Below are positions 26,526 to 37,098 of a DNA stretch of 64,000 nt, piece by piece. The stretch spans positions 1-64,000 of the forward strand of contig CAZTOZ010000022.1 of NCBI GenBank assembly GCA_964614535.1, read 5' to 3'. This stretch comes from JALSHZ01 sp964614535 (GTDB lineage Bacteria > Pseudomonadota > Gammaproteobacteria > UWMA-0217). The position numbers were made by a program, and so were the translations under genes. A model generated the notes under the pieces. The model was not told the DNA's origin and did not search any database. It saw only the letters and a list, made by a program, of their open reading frames with translations. The first letter of the stretch is position 1; every line of letters begins with the position of its first letter.

Positions 26526-28379
26526 ATGGAAATCGAGCTCAAAGAGATCCGCGACTTCATCGCCGCCATTCCACCATTCGACCGGCTCGACCTCACCGCC
26601 GTGGAACGGCTGGTCGAGCGGATCCGGGTCGGCTATTTCCGCGCCGGCACGCCGTTTCCTCCCGACAGCGGCGGCAAGGAGCAGCTGTTCGTCATCCGCT
26701 CGGGGGCATTGAGCCTCCAGTCGGCCAAGGGCACGCTGGCCGGCAAGCTGGGGGAGAGCGACGTCTGCACCAGCTTCTGCCTCACCGACGGCGACAACGA
26801 GTTTCGGGTGAGCGTCGACGAGGACACGATTGCCTACGCCGTCGATTGCGATGCGCTCATCGAGGCGGTCGGCGAGGATTCCGGCGTACTCGACTTCATC
26901 CGCAACACCGCGTCGCAGCGGCTCAATCAGGCGATGGTCTCGCGCCAGGAGGCGGCGGCCGCCTCGTCACGGCTGCTGACGATGCTGGTAAGCGAGGTGA
27001 TGCAGCGACCGGCGATCACCATTGCGGCGGCCAGCAGTATCCACGAGGCGGCAGCGCGCATGGCCGAGGCATCGGTCTCCTCGCTGATCGTCGTCGCCGG
27101 CGAGCGGCCCACCGGCATCCTCACCGACAAGGACATCACCCGACGCTGCGTCGCCACCGGCCTGTCACCAGGCGAGCCGGTGGAGAAGATCATGACCGGC
27201 GAGATGGTGACCACGGTGCCGGATGCCAACGCCTTCGATGCGCTGATGACGATGACGCGCAGGCACATCCACCATCTGCCGGTGATCGACGACGGCCGGC
27301 TCGAGGGCGTGGTGACCATCGCCGATCTGATGCGCGTCGAAGGCCGCAGCGCCGCCTACCTCTCCAGCGCCATCCACCGCGCCGGCGATGTGGAGACACT
27401 ACAAAGCCTCAGCGCGACGATTCCCCGGCTACAGGTTCAGCTGGCCAGCCAGGGCGCCAGCCCGGACCACGTGGGCAAGGTCGTCAGTTCGATCACGTCG
27501 GCGCTGACACGCAGACTGTTGCAGATGGCCGAGGAGCGATTCGGCCCGCCGCCGGTGCCCTATGCCTGGGTCGCCGCCGGCTCCCATGCGCGGCGCGAAC
27601 AGACCAGCCACTCCGACCAGGACAACGGCATGATCATCTCCGACCGGCTCGACGACGAGGACGCCGGCTGGTTCGAGGCGGTCGCCCACTACGTCTGTGA
27701 CGGGCTGAACGCCTGTGGCTACGTCTACTGCCCTGGCGATGTGATGGCGAAGAACCCGAAATGGCGGCAGAAGCAGTCGGTCTGGCACGGCTATTTCAAC
27801 CGCTGGATCGACACGCCGGAACCGAAGGCGCTGATGTATTCGAGCATCTTCTTCGATCTGCGCACCATCTGGGGCGATGCCTCGCTGCTGGAGGAGATCC
27901 GTGCCGACATGCTGCAAAAAACACCCGCCAGCACGCTTTTTCTCGCCCACCTCACGGCCAATGCGCTGAAGCTGCGGCCACCGCTGGGCTTCTTCCGCGA
28001 CTTCGTGCTGATCCACGACGGCAAGCACAACGACACTCTCGACCTGAAACACAACGGCCTCGCGCCGATCGTCGATCTGGCGCGGATCTATGCGCTCTCC
28101 GAGGGCATTGCGGCCGTCAACACCCTCGAACGCCTGGAGGCCACCGCCGGCACGGCGACGCTGTCGGCGGCGGGCGCGGCCAATCTTCGCGACGCGCTGG
28201 AGTTCATCGGCATCCTGCGGCTGGAGCATCAGGCGCGTCAGATCCAACGCGGTGAGACGCCAGACAATTTCATGTCACCCAAGGAGATCTCGCGCCTGGA
28301 GCGGGAACATCTGAAGGATGCCTTCAAGGTGATCCAGACGATGCAGGCGACGCTGCAATCACGCTATCAGATGGGCTGA
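26526..28379 (+). CDS. cNMP-binding/CBS/DUF294 nucleotidyltransferase-like protein
   Basis: The 617-residue cytoplasmic protein has an N-terminal cyclic-nucleotide-binding-like domain (to about 140), a tandem CBS pair (about 155-280: SVSSLIVVAGERPTGILTDKDI, IHHLPVIDDGRLEGVVTIADL), and a DUF294 nucleotidyltransferase domain with GSHARREQTSHSDQDNGM (about 353-370), then a helical end. The same architecture usually sits next to VC_2705-type symporters. It probably senses adenylate or cyclic nucleotides and modifies a partner; the target is unknown. ATG 26526 is used; the open frame upstream crosses the terminator and belongs to the symporter's shadow. Confidence 0.88.
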   Translation: MEIELKEIRDFIAAIPPFDRLDLTAVERLVERIRVGYFRAGTPFPPDSGGKEQLFVIRSGALSLQSAKGTLAGKLGESDVCTSFCLTDGDNEFRVSVDEDTIAYAVDCDALIEAVGEDSGVLDFIRNTASQRLNQAMVSRQEAAAASSRLLTMLVSEVMQRPAITIAAASSIHEAAARMAEASVSSLIVVAGERPTGILTDKDITRRCVATGLSPGEPVEKIMTGEMVTTVPDANAFDALMTMTRRHIHHLPVIDDGRLEGVVTIADLMRVEGRSAAYLSSAIHRAGDVETLQSLSATIPRLQVQLASQGASPDHVGKVVSSITSALTRRLLQMAEERFGPPPVPYAWVAAGSHARREQTSHSDQDNGMIISDRLDDEDAGWFEAVAHYVCDGLNACGYVYCPGDVMAKNPKWRQKQSVWHGYFNRWIDTPEPKALMYSSIFFDLRTIWGDASLLEEIRADMLQKTPASTLFLAHLTANALKLRPPLGFFRDFVLIHDGKHNDTLDLKHNGLAPIVDLARIYALSEGIAAVNTLERLEATAGTATLSAAGAANLRDALEFIGILRLEHQARQIQRGETPDNFMSPKEISRLEREHLKDAFKVIQTMQATLQSRYQMG

Positions 28380-29083
28380 TGCTGACACTACCCATCATCG
28401 ACCACTGGCTGGGACTGGAGGCGCGGCGCAAGCGGTTGCTGAAAAAGGCGCCGGCCGGCCCGCTGCGAGACTATCTCGCCATGCCGTTTCCGTCTCCCGA
28501 CACGCCGCTGGACCGCTGTCCGATCCTGGCCGTCGATTTCGAGACCACCGGGCTGCACCCCGAATCGAACCACATCGTCAGCATCGGCCATGTCTGTATC
28601 GACGCCGCCGAAATTCTGCTCGGCACCGCCCGCCATGTGGTCATTCGCGGCAACGGCGATCTGCACGAGGAGAACGTCGCCATCCACCGCATCACCGACA
28701 GCGACCGCGCGCGGGGCGAGGCGCTGGAGACCGCCGTGGGCCGACTGCTCACCGCACTGGCCGGGCGGGTGATGCTGGTGCATTTCGGCCGGATCGAACG
28801 CGACTTTCTCAGCGCCGCCTGCCGCCATCTCTATGGGATGGCCCCGGTGCTGCCGATGATCGACACCCTGCAAATGGCCAAGCGCCGAATGGACATGCGC
28901 AGCGCCGCCTACGACCCGTCCGAGCTGCGCCTGTTCCGTCTGCGCGAACACCATGGTCTGCCCCGCTACACCGCCCACAACGCGCTGCTCGACGCCATCT
29001 CCACCGCCGAACTGTTTCTCGTCGAGACGAGCCTGATGAACCGGAGAAAGGCGCCACCGCTGCGGCGGGTGCTGCGGTTCTGA
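28379..29083 (+). CDS. DnaQ-like 3'-5' exonuclease domain protein
   Basis: The 234-residue protein is a DEDDh exonuclease: ILAVDFETTGL (50-59, with D53 and E55) is ExoI, VMLVHFGRIERDFL is ExoII, and HNALLDAISTAELF is ExoIII with the catalytic His-x4-Asp. It has no polymerase domain. In this position, behind DUF294, it is a regular companion of symporter units, and may degrade a nucleotide signal or RNA; that is inference. Its ATG overlaps the DUF294 stop (TGATG), showing coupled translation. Confidence 0.87.
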   Translation: MLTLPIIDHWLGLEARRKRLLKKAPAGPLRDYLAMPFPSPDTPLDRCPILAVDFETTGLHPESNHIVSIGHVCIDAAEILLGTARHVVIRGNGDLHEENVAIHRITDSDRARGEALETAVGRLLTALAGRVMLVHFGRIERDFLSAACRHLYGMAPVLPMIDTLQMAKRRMDMRSAAYDPSELRLFRLREHHGLPRYTAHNALLDAISTAELFLVETSLMNRRKAPPLRRVLRF

Positions 29084-29090
29084 CGCCACC

Positions 29091-29104
29091 GTGACGCAGA
29101 TCAA
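29091..29104. promoter_or_regulatory. Anr/Fnr-like box upstream of acs
   Basis: GTGAC-GCAG-ATCAA fits the Anr-type consensus TTGAC-N4-ATCAA at nine of ten fixed bases. It lies about 106 bases before the acs start. A Crp-family regulator is plausible. Confidence 0.4.
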
Positions 29105-29209
29105 ACCCGCCCGGGTGCTCTGTCTCCCGCCTCCCGGCAACGGTGGTAAGATGGTGGGTCGATAGCCGCTGCGGGCATCCCCTGTCACCATATCTTAAGG
29201 AGCTCCACC

Positions 29210-31159
<1,950 letters not shown>

Positions 31160-31174
31160 CACCCACCCCGAAAA

Positions 31175-31209
31175 GAGGCACCTCCCCGGCAGCGCCGGGG
31201 AGGTGCCTC
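31175..31209 (+). terminator. acs: Strong hairpin downstream of acs
   Basis: A perfect 16-bp stem (31175-31190, 31194-31209) with a 3-base loop lies 15 bases after the acs stop. No T-run follows, so it may pause transcription or protect the 3' end rather than terminate on its own. Confidence 0.55.
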
Positions 31210-31438
31210 GCCCCGATCCACCAGCCCGAATGATTCATGACCGCTGAGATTCATCCAAGAACCACAGAGCGGCGCCGGTGACTCTTTGCACTTTGCCAAT
31301 GTTCCACCATTTTCGACACGGCCGCTGCATCGGGAACCACCACATCACGACAAGGACGCAGTGCTGGACGATTGCGTCCCACCCCCTTCGATGGGGCATA
31401 ATGCGGAAAAAATCCCCACCCACCATCGGAGATTCACC

Positions 31439-32572
31439 ATGACGAAACGCATCGGAATTCTCACCGCCGGCGGCGACAGTCCCGGTCTCAACGCGGCCAT
31501 CCGCGGTGTCGGCAAGGCCGCGCAAGGGGCCTATGGGATGCAGGTGATCGGCTTTCGGGACGGCTTTCGCGGGCTGGTGGAGAATCGTAGCGTGGATCTG
31601 GGCGGGAGCGTGCTGTCGGGTATTCTGACCGTGGGCGGAACGATTCTCGGCACCAGCCGCGACAAGCCGCACAAGATGAAGATCGCCGGCAAGACGCAGG
31701 ACATGACCAATCTGATCGTCGAGAACTACCACCGCAACCACCTCGACATGTTGGTCTGCCTTGGCGGCGGCGGCACACAGAAGAACGCGCTGCAACTCAA
31801 GGAGAAGGGGCTGAACGTCATCACGCTGCCCAAGACCATCGACAACGACGTTGGCATGACCGACGTCACCTTCGGCTTCGACACGGCGCTCGGCATCGCC
31901 ACCGAAGCGATCGACCGGCTGCACAGCACGGCCCACAGCCATCATCGGATCATCGTCGTCGAGATCATGGGGCACAGCTCCGGCTGGCTGGCGCTGGGCT
32001 CCGGCATCGCCGGCGGGGCCGACGTGATTCTGCTGCCGGAGATCCCCTACTCCTATGACGCCATCGCCACCGCCATCACCCACCGCGTCAAACACGGCAA
32101 GAACTTCAGTATCGTCGCCGTGGCCGAGGGAGCGATGGAGCAGAGCCAGGCGGCGGCGAGGGACGAGCTGATCACCGGCATCCGGGAGGCCGAGGCCAAT
32201 GGCGACAAGAAGGCTCGCAAGGAGCTGAAAGGCCGGCTCAAGGCGCTGGAAGCCGGCTATGTCGATCACACCATGCAACTGGCAAAACGCTTGGAGGAGA
32301 TGACCGGGCTGGAGTCCCGCCCCACCATTCTCGGCCATCTGCAGCGCGGCGGGACGCCGTCGGCCGGGGACCGGCTGCTGGCGACGCGCCTCGGCACCGC
32401 CTGTGCCGAGTACATCGAGAACGGCATCTCCGGCGTCATGGTGGCGGCGCGGGGCGACAGCACCGAGCCGGTGCCACTGGAGCAGGTGGCCGGCAACAAG
32501 AAGCTGGTGCCGGCCGATCATCCATGGATCACCAGCGCGCGCCAGGTGGGCGTCTGTTTCGGGGACCGGTAG
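31439..32572 (+). CDS. 6-phosphofructokinase, unusual active-site type
   Basis: The 377-residue enzyme phosphorylates fructose 6-phosphate in glycolysis. The fold is clear from GGDSPGLNAAIRGV (11-24), PKTIDNDVGMTD (131-142), EIMGHSSGWLA and HLQRGGTPSAGDRLLATRLG. Two donor-site positions are mixed. The first reads GGGGT (109-113), with glycine where E. coli Asp103 binds metal, and the second has lysine (K132) where ATP enzymes have glycine. The lysine is typical of pyrophosphate-dependent or mixed enzymes. Whether ATP or PPi is the donor cannot be decided. ATG 31439 is the natural start; the gap before it (31160-31438) has no gene. Confidence 0.88.
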   Translation: MTKRIGILTAGGDSPGLNAAIRGVGKAAQGAYGMQVIGFRDGFRGLVENRSVDLGGSVLSGILTVGGTILGTSRDKPHKMKIAGKTQDMTNLIVENYHRNHLDMLVCLGGGGTQKNALQLKEKGLNVITLPKTIDNDVGMTDVTFGFDTALGIATEAIDRLHSTAHSHHRIIVVEIMGHSSGWLALGSGIAGGADVILLPEIPYSYDAIATAITHRVKHGKNFSIVAVAEGAMEQSQAAARDELITGIREAEANGDKKARKELKGRLKALEAGYVDHTMQLAKRLEEMTGLESRPTILGHLQRGGTPSAGDRLLATRLGTACAEYIENGISGVMVAARGDSTEPVPLEQVAGNKKLVPADHPWITSARQVGVCFGDR

Positions 32573-32608
32573 CAACAGACGGCGCTACGACCGGTGGGCA
32601 GGTCGCTG

Positions 32609-33235
32609 CTACGGCGCTGGCACCGGGTCGCGGAACGGGGAACAGGTGGGATCGTAGTGCGCCAGATCCTGCAGAATGCCGTTTTCGATATTGTAGATCC
32701 AGCCGTGCACCGTCAGCTCCTCACCCCGCTTCCAGGCATTCTGGACGATGGTGGTGTTGCTGATGTTGGCCACCTGCTCCTTGACGTTCAGCTCACAGAG
32801 CCGGTCGAGCTTTTCGGCGTGGCTCAATCCTTCGAATGCCTCCGCGTTGAAACGGATGACATCCTTGATATGCCGCAGCCAGTTGTCGATCAGGCCATGC
32901 TCCTGATTCTCCAGCGCCGCCTTGACTCCACCGCAACCGTAGTGCCCGCAGACGATGATGTGCTTCACCTTCAGCACATCGACCGCAAACTGCAACACCG
33001 ACAGACAGTTGAGATCGGTATGGACCACGACATTGGCGATGTTGCGGTGAACGAACACCTCCCCCGGTGGCAGATCGATGATCTGGTTCGCGGGCACACG
33101 GCTGTCGGCGCAACCGATCCAGAGATAGTCGGGCGACTGTTGCTTCGACAGGCGCGAGAAGAATTCCGGATCCTGGGCCCTAATGTTGTCGGCCCAGGCA
33201 CGGTTCCGGTCGAGAAGGTATTTGAGTTCACTCAT
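32609..33235 (-). CDS. Beta-class carbonic anhydrase
   Basis: This cytoplasmic zinc enzyme interconverts CO2 and bicarbonate. The 208-residue protein matches E. coli Can in length and sequence. Zinc ligands are C42, H98 and C101, and the D44-R46 pair in CADSRVP forms the catalytic dyad. EVFVHRNIANVV and CGHYGCGGVKAAL are the usual conserved segments. ATG 33235 gives the family N-terminus; the frame continues to 33325. In an autotroph it could supply inorganic carbon for fixation, but no RuBisCO or carboxysome gene is in the window. Confidence 0.95.
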   Translation of the reverse strand: MSELKYLLDRNRAWADNIRAQDPEFFSRLSKQQSPDYLWIGCADSRVPANQIIDLPPGEVFVHRNIANVVVHTDLNCLSVLQFAVDVLKVKHIIVCGHYGCGGVKAALENQEHGLIDNWLRHIKDVIRFNAEAFEGLSHAEKLDRLCELNVKEQVANISNTTIVQNAWKRGEELTVHGWIYNIENGILQDLAHYDPTCSPFRDPVPAP

Positions 33236-33471
33236 GGGCATGCAGCGTCTCGGCTTGTTGTGGATGGACGGCGTGTCCGCGGCTCGAACGGCGGCGCGGA
33301 CCGATTCGACACGGAAGCCTCGCACACAATGCCCCTGCCCGGTAGCATCATTTCATAACTATTATCTATACGACTATCACTATGGTTAATAGATGCCCGT
33401 CGATTTCCGAGTAAAATAGTCAACAATCGTCGGCAACCGCCGACAGCAACGAATCGAAAGGAGGTATTCTG

Positions 33472-33930
33472 ATGAATGCACTGATTCCCAACTTCAACCC
33501 CGATGGGGTCGTCACCATCAACCGCGTGATACTCAAACCCGGGTACACCATCGACGACCTGCAGGAGCGCGTCGCCCTGCTCTGCGAAAACGTCAAGACC
33601 TATCACTCCGATACCGGTTTCGTCGGTGGTTTCGTCGTGCTCAACAGCGGCCGCATCTCCAACGAGGGCTCGACCGCCGGCCGGGCCGTCGAAACCGAAC
33701 GCAAGAACCGCGAGGCGCTGATCGTCACCTTCTGGAACTCATTCGAGGAGCACGAGGCCTCGCACAAGAGCGAGACCTTCCAGCCGCTGTTCAAGGAGGT
33801 GCTGGCGCTGTGCGAGAACGGCAACGAGGAGATCGCCTACACCATGCTGTGGCAAGGCCGGGCCTACACGCCGGAAGAGGCGAAAAAGGCACGGGAGATG
33901 AAGGAAAAATACCGGGCACACGCGGCATAG
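33472..33930 (+). CDS. Hypothetical protein, possible dimeric alpha-beta barrel
   Basis: The 152-residue soluble protein is not recognised. VVTINRVILKPGYTIDDLQERVALL and later REALIVTFWNSFEEHEASHKS, with the beta-alpha-beta-beta rhythm and the SFEEHEASH segment, resemble antibiotic-biosynthesis-monooxygenase-like (ABM) dimeric barrels. No cofactor site is visible, and the two cysteines are not paired by motif. It has a near-perfect AAAGGAGG ribosome-binding site and an AT-rich upstream region (33350-33425), suggesting high expression. It stands alone and ends at an intrinsic terminator. Function unknown. Confidence 0.78.
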   Translation: MNALIPNFNPDGVVTINRVILKPGYTIDDLQERVALLCENVKTYHSDTGFVGGFVVLNSGRISNEGSTAGRAVETERKNREALIVTFWNSFEEHEASHKSETFQPLFKEVLALCENGNEEIAYTMLWQGRAYTPEEAKKAREMKEKYRAHAA

Positions 33931-33957
33931 GCAACGACGCAATCACGACATGGCGAC

Positions 33958-33983
33958 AAAGGGGCTTCGGCCCCTTTTTTCTT
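33958..33983 (+). terminator. Intrinsic terminator
   Basis: Perfect 8-bp arms (33958-33965, 33970-33977) with a TTCG loop, followed by a T-run. It ends the 33472 gene and also lies just beyond the end of rhlE. Confidence 0.9.
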
Positions 33984-34021
33984 GGCCGGCGGGCCTCTGT
34001 GCAGCCGACCGAACCCGCCTG

Positions 34022-35320
34022 TCAGCGCCGCCCGGCAGTCGCCGCTCCGGCTCGCTTGCTGGTGGTCTTGCGGCGTGGCGGCTGCTGTCGGGCGCGCCGC
34101 CCGCGTGGCGGCCGTGCCTGGCGCACCGGCACCGATTTCCTTGTGGCCACGGGCAGCTCTTGTTCCGGCTCGAACCCTTCGATGGAGCGGCGGCTGATCG
34201 TTTTGTCGATCAGCCTCTCGATATCGCCGAGCTGCTTGATCTCGTCGGCGCTGACCAGGGACACCGCCTGCCCGGTCGCACCGGCGCGACCGGTACGGCC
34301 GATGCGATGGACATAGTCCTCCGGCACGTTGGGGAGATCGAAATTGACCACCTGCGGCAACTGTTCGATATCCAGCCCGCGAGCCGCGATATCGGTGGCC
34401 ACCAACGCGCGGATGGCCCCGGACTTGAAGTCGGCCAGCGCCCGCGTCCGAGCACCCTGGCTTTTGTTGCCATGTATCGCAGCGGCACGGATATTTTCAT
34501 TTTCCAGGAACTTGGTCAGGCGATTGGCGCCATGCTTGGTACGTGCGAATATCAGCACCTGTGACCAGCCGTTGTCCTGGATCAAATGGCTGAGCAGTGC
34601 CGGCTTGCGCTTTTTGTCCACCGGGCAGAGCCACTGCTCCACTGCGGTCGAAGCAGCATTGGGTGGCGAGACGGAAATCTCCACCGCATCGTCGACGATC
34701 GTGCGCGCCAGCTTGCGAATGGCATCGGAAAACGTCGCGGAAAACATCAGGTTCTGCCGTTTTTCCGGCAACGCTTTGAGAATCCGCCGAATGTCGTGGA
34801 TAAACCCCATGTCGAGCATCCGGTCGGCCTCGTCGAGCACCAGAATCTCCAGCGCATCGAATCCAACGACGCGTTGCTGATAGAGATCGAGCAGACGCCC
34901 CGGCGTCGCCACCAGCACATCGACGCCACCCCGCAGACGGTCGATCTGCGGATTGATCTTCACGCCGCCGAAGACGACGGCGGAACGCAACCGCAGATGA
35001 CGGCCATAGCTGGCAACGCTGTCACCCACCTGGGCCGCCAGCTCACGAGTCGGCGTCAGCACCAGCGCCCGCACCTTGCCGGCGGTGGCGCGCCTGCCTC
35101 CGGCCAACCGCTGCAACAGCGGCAACGCGAACCCAGCGGTCTTGCCGGTGCCGGTGGCGGCCGCAGCCATCAGATCATGGCCGTCGAGAACGGCGGGAAT
35201 GGCTTGCTGCTGAATCGGAGAGGCCGTGGTGTACCCCTGTTCGGAGACGGCGGAAAGAAGTTCTGGCAAGAGGCCAAGCGCGGCAAAGCTGCCCGCGGCC
35301 GCGGTTCGTTCAGATTTCAT
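34022..35320 (-). CDS. rhlE: DEAD-box RNA helicase, RhlE type
   Basis: The 432-residue protein unwinds RNA in ribosome assembly or mRNA decay. Motifs in order: Q-motif FAALGL with TTASPIQQQAIP, Walker A AAATGTGKT (about 54-62), PTRELAAQV, ATPGRLLD, DEAD box VLDEADRML, SAT in MFSATFS, then the second domain with VATDIAARGLDI and HRIGRTGRAG. The basic, low-complexity tail (RPPRGRRARQQPPRRKTTSKR) is typical of RhlE. The frame extends to 35353; ATG 35320 is used. Confidence 0.9.
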   Translation of the reverse strand: MKSERTAAAGSFAALGLLPELLSAVSEQGYTTASPIQQQAIPAVLDGHDLMAAAATGTGKTAGFALPLLQRLAGGRRATAGKVRALVLTPTRELAAQVGDSVASYGRHLRLRSAVVFGGVKINPQIDRLRGGVDVLVATPGRLLDLYQQRVVGFDALEILVLDEADRMLDMGFIHDIRRILKALPEKRQNLMFSATFSDAIRKLARTIVDDAVEISVSPPNAASTAVEQWLCPVDKKRKPALLSHLIQDNGWSQVLIFARTKHGANRLTKFLENENIRAAAIHGNKSQGARTRALADFKSGAIRALVATDIAARGLDIEQLPQVVNFDLPNVPEDYVHRIGRTGRAGATGQAVSLVSADEIKQLGDIERLIDKTISRRSIEGFEPEQELPVATRKSVPVRQARPPRGRRARQQPPRRKTTSKRAGAATAGRR

Positions 35321-35438
35321 ATAAGGGAGTTCTAATAAAGGAGCGGCCAGCATACAGTACCCGGCCCGATGCCGCCACGATTGTCAGACAAAGGGTATAC
35401 GCCCAGAATGCGTCATCCACACTTACAGAGGGACCACC

Positions 35439-35885
35439 ATGCACATCTGGGTCGACGCCGACGCCTGTCCCGTCGTCGTCAAGGAGATACTCTTCCGCGC
35501 CGCCGAACGCACCCGAACACCGGTCACGCTGGTGGCCAACCAGCCAATCCGCGTTCCCCCCTCGACGCATATCCGTTTCCTGCAAGTACCGACCGGTTTC
35601 GACGTGGCCGACAACGAAATCGTCCGTCGTGTCGGGACGGACGACCTCGTCATCACCGCCGACATTCCCCTGGCCGCGGAAGTGATTGGCAAGGGGGCGC
35701 TGGCGCTGAGCCCGCGCGGCGAACTCTATACGCGGGACAACATCGGCGCCCGGCTCGACCTGCGTAACTTCATGGAGTCGCTGCGCGCCAGCGGTGTCGA
35801 TACCGGTGGCCCGGCCGCATTCGATCACACGGACAGAAAAGCCTTTGCCGACCAGCTCGACCGGCTGCTACGGCAACGGCAATGA
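35439..35885 (+). CDS. YaiI/YqxD family (DUF188) protein
   Basis: The 148-residue protein opens with WVDADACPVVVKEILFRAA, the signature of DUF188, a PIN-like or NYN-like fold. Conserved aspartates recur in FDVADNEIV and LVITADIPLA, so a nuclease-like metal site is plausible though activity is unproven. ATG 35439 with a GAGGGA site upstream is clear. It converges on tpx with a 41-base gap. Confidence 0.9.
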   Translation: MHIWVDADACPVVVKEILFRAAERTRTPVTLVANQPIRVPPSTHIRFLQVPTGFDVADNEIVRRVGTDDLVITADIPLAAEVIGKGALALSPRGELYTRDNIGARLDLRNFMESLRASGVDTGGPAAFDHTDRKAFADQLDRLLRQRQ

Positions 35886-35926
35886 ACCGGCCCGGTTCGT
35901 CATGCGCAGCGCAACGCGGGGCCGGC

Positions 35927-36424
35927 CTACAACACCGCCAATGCCTTGTCGTAGTCCGGCTCCTGGACGATCTCCGGCACCAGCTCGGTATAGAGCACCT
36001 TGTCGTCGGCATCGAGGACGACGACCGCCCGTGCGGTGATTCCGGCCAGCGGGCCGTCGGTGATGAGCACGCCGTAGTCCTTGGCGAAGTTCTTGTCGCG
36101 CATCATCGACAGGGTCTGCACGGAGTCGATCTGCTCCGCCTCGCAGAAACGCCCCTGAGCGAACGGCAGGTCGGCAGAGATGGTCAGAAAGACCACGTCG
36201 TCGCGCCCCTTGGCGGCTTCGTCGAACTTCTTGGTTGAGGTGGCGCAGACGCCGGTATCCAGGCTCGGCACGATGTTGAGCAGCTTCTTCCTGCCGGCGA
36301 AGTCGGCCAGCGAGACATCGGCCAGATCCTTCGTCGTCAGCTTGAAATCGGGTGCGGCCGCACCGACAGCGGGCAACTCGCCATTGGTGTGAATCGCATT
36401 GCCTTCGAGTGTGATGGTCGCCAT
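35927..36424 (-). CDS. tpx: Thiol peroxidase (Tpx)
   Basis: Tpx is a two-cysteine peroxiredoxin that reduces hydroperoxides with electrons from thioredoxin. The 165-residue protein has the peroxidatic C60 in PSLDTGVCATSTKKF and the resolving C94 in FAQGRFCEAE, the spacing specific to Tpx. The start MATITLEGNAIHTNGELP is the family N-terminus. The frame extends to 36628 without support. It diverges from the toxin-antitoxin pair; the shared upstream region is 36425-36615. Confidence 0.95.
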   Translation of the reverse strand: MATITLEGNAIHTNGELPAVGAAAPDFKLTTKDLADVSLADFAGRKKLLNIVPSLDTGVCATSTKKFDEAAKGRDDVVFLTISADLPFAQGRFCEAEQIDSVQTLSMMRDKNFAKDYGVLITDGPLAGITARAVVVLDADDKVLYTELVPEIVQEPDYDKALAVL

Positions 36425-36572
36425 CTGAGGTCTCTCCTTCGTTGGTTCGGTGTCGTGGTTCGAACCGCCGACTATAGAACAAATCCCCAAGGGCAAGAAC
36501 CACAGAAAAAGTGCGCTTGAATGCACGGCTGGCGGGCGAATCGAGGCCCCGGCCTGCTGGCGCAGAACCACC

Positions 36573-36602
36573 TCATTTGATATTGTTACAACAATCAAAT
36601 GA
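36573..36602. promoter_or_regulatory. Palindromic operator upstream of the Xre/RES pair
   Basis: TCATTTGAT (36573-36581) and ATCAAATGA (36594-36602) are perfect 9-bp arms. Inside them, ATTGTT (36582-36587) and AACAAT (36590-36595) form a second perfect pair. It ends 13 bases before the antitoxin ATG, the usual place for autoregulation by an antitoxin-toxin complex. Confidence 0.65.
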
Positions 36603-36615
36603 GACAGAGCACACC

Positions 36616-37086
36616 ATGTCGGTAGCACGCATCTATCACCCCAGCGCCACGGAACCGCCCGACGGCAGCTATGCGTCGGCCACCCTCGCCCGCCTCGGCA
36701 TCCGCGCCGCCGATCCCGCCAAGCTGGCGGAACGGATCCGCCGGGGCCTCTCCCCGCAGGTCCTCGACAAACTCGCCGCCGAGCTGGAGATCCCGCTGCG
36801 CCGCCTGTTGCAACTGCTGTCGCTATCGCCGGCGACCATGGCGCGGCGCAAGCTCAACAAGAAGCCCCTCACGCCGCAGGAGAGCGACCGCGTCTATCGT
36901 ATCGCCTCGGTACTGGCCACCACCGTCCGCCTCTTCGAAGGGGATGCGGCGGCCGCGCGCGACTGGCTCAAGCATCCGGTCCGCGGGCTCGACGGGCGGA
37001 TACCGCTGGAACAGCTCGATACCGAGCCGGGCACCGAAGCCGTCCTCGACCTCATCGGCCGCCTCGAACACGGCGTCGTCGGCTGA
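36616..37086 (+). CDS. Xre/MbcA/ParS-type antitoxin (DUF2384)
   Basis: The 156-residue protein is the antitoxin of a RES-Xre toxin-antitoxin pair. The N-terminal half has a Xre-like helix-turn-helix (about 50-110: KLAAELEIPLRRLLQLLSLSPATMARRK), and the C-terminal half is the antitoxin toxin-binding domain, RVYRIASVLATTVRLFEGD, ARDWLKHPVRGLDGRIPLEQLDTEPGTEAVLDLIGRLEHG. That last part normally inserts its end into the RES active site. The ATG is 13 bases after a palindrome that it probably binds. The RES gene starts 12 bases after its stop. Confidence 0.9.
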   Translation: MSVARIYHPSATEPPDGSYASATLARLGIRAADPAKLAERIRRGLSPQVLDKLAAELEIPLRRLLQLLSLSPATMARRKLNKKPLTPQESDRVYRIASVLATTVRLFEGDAAAARDWLKHPVRGLDGRIPLEQLDTEPGTEAVLDLIGRLEHGVVG

Positions 37087-37098
37087 CGGAACGGGGCA

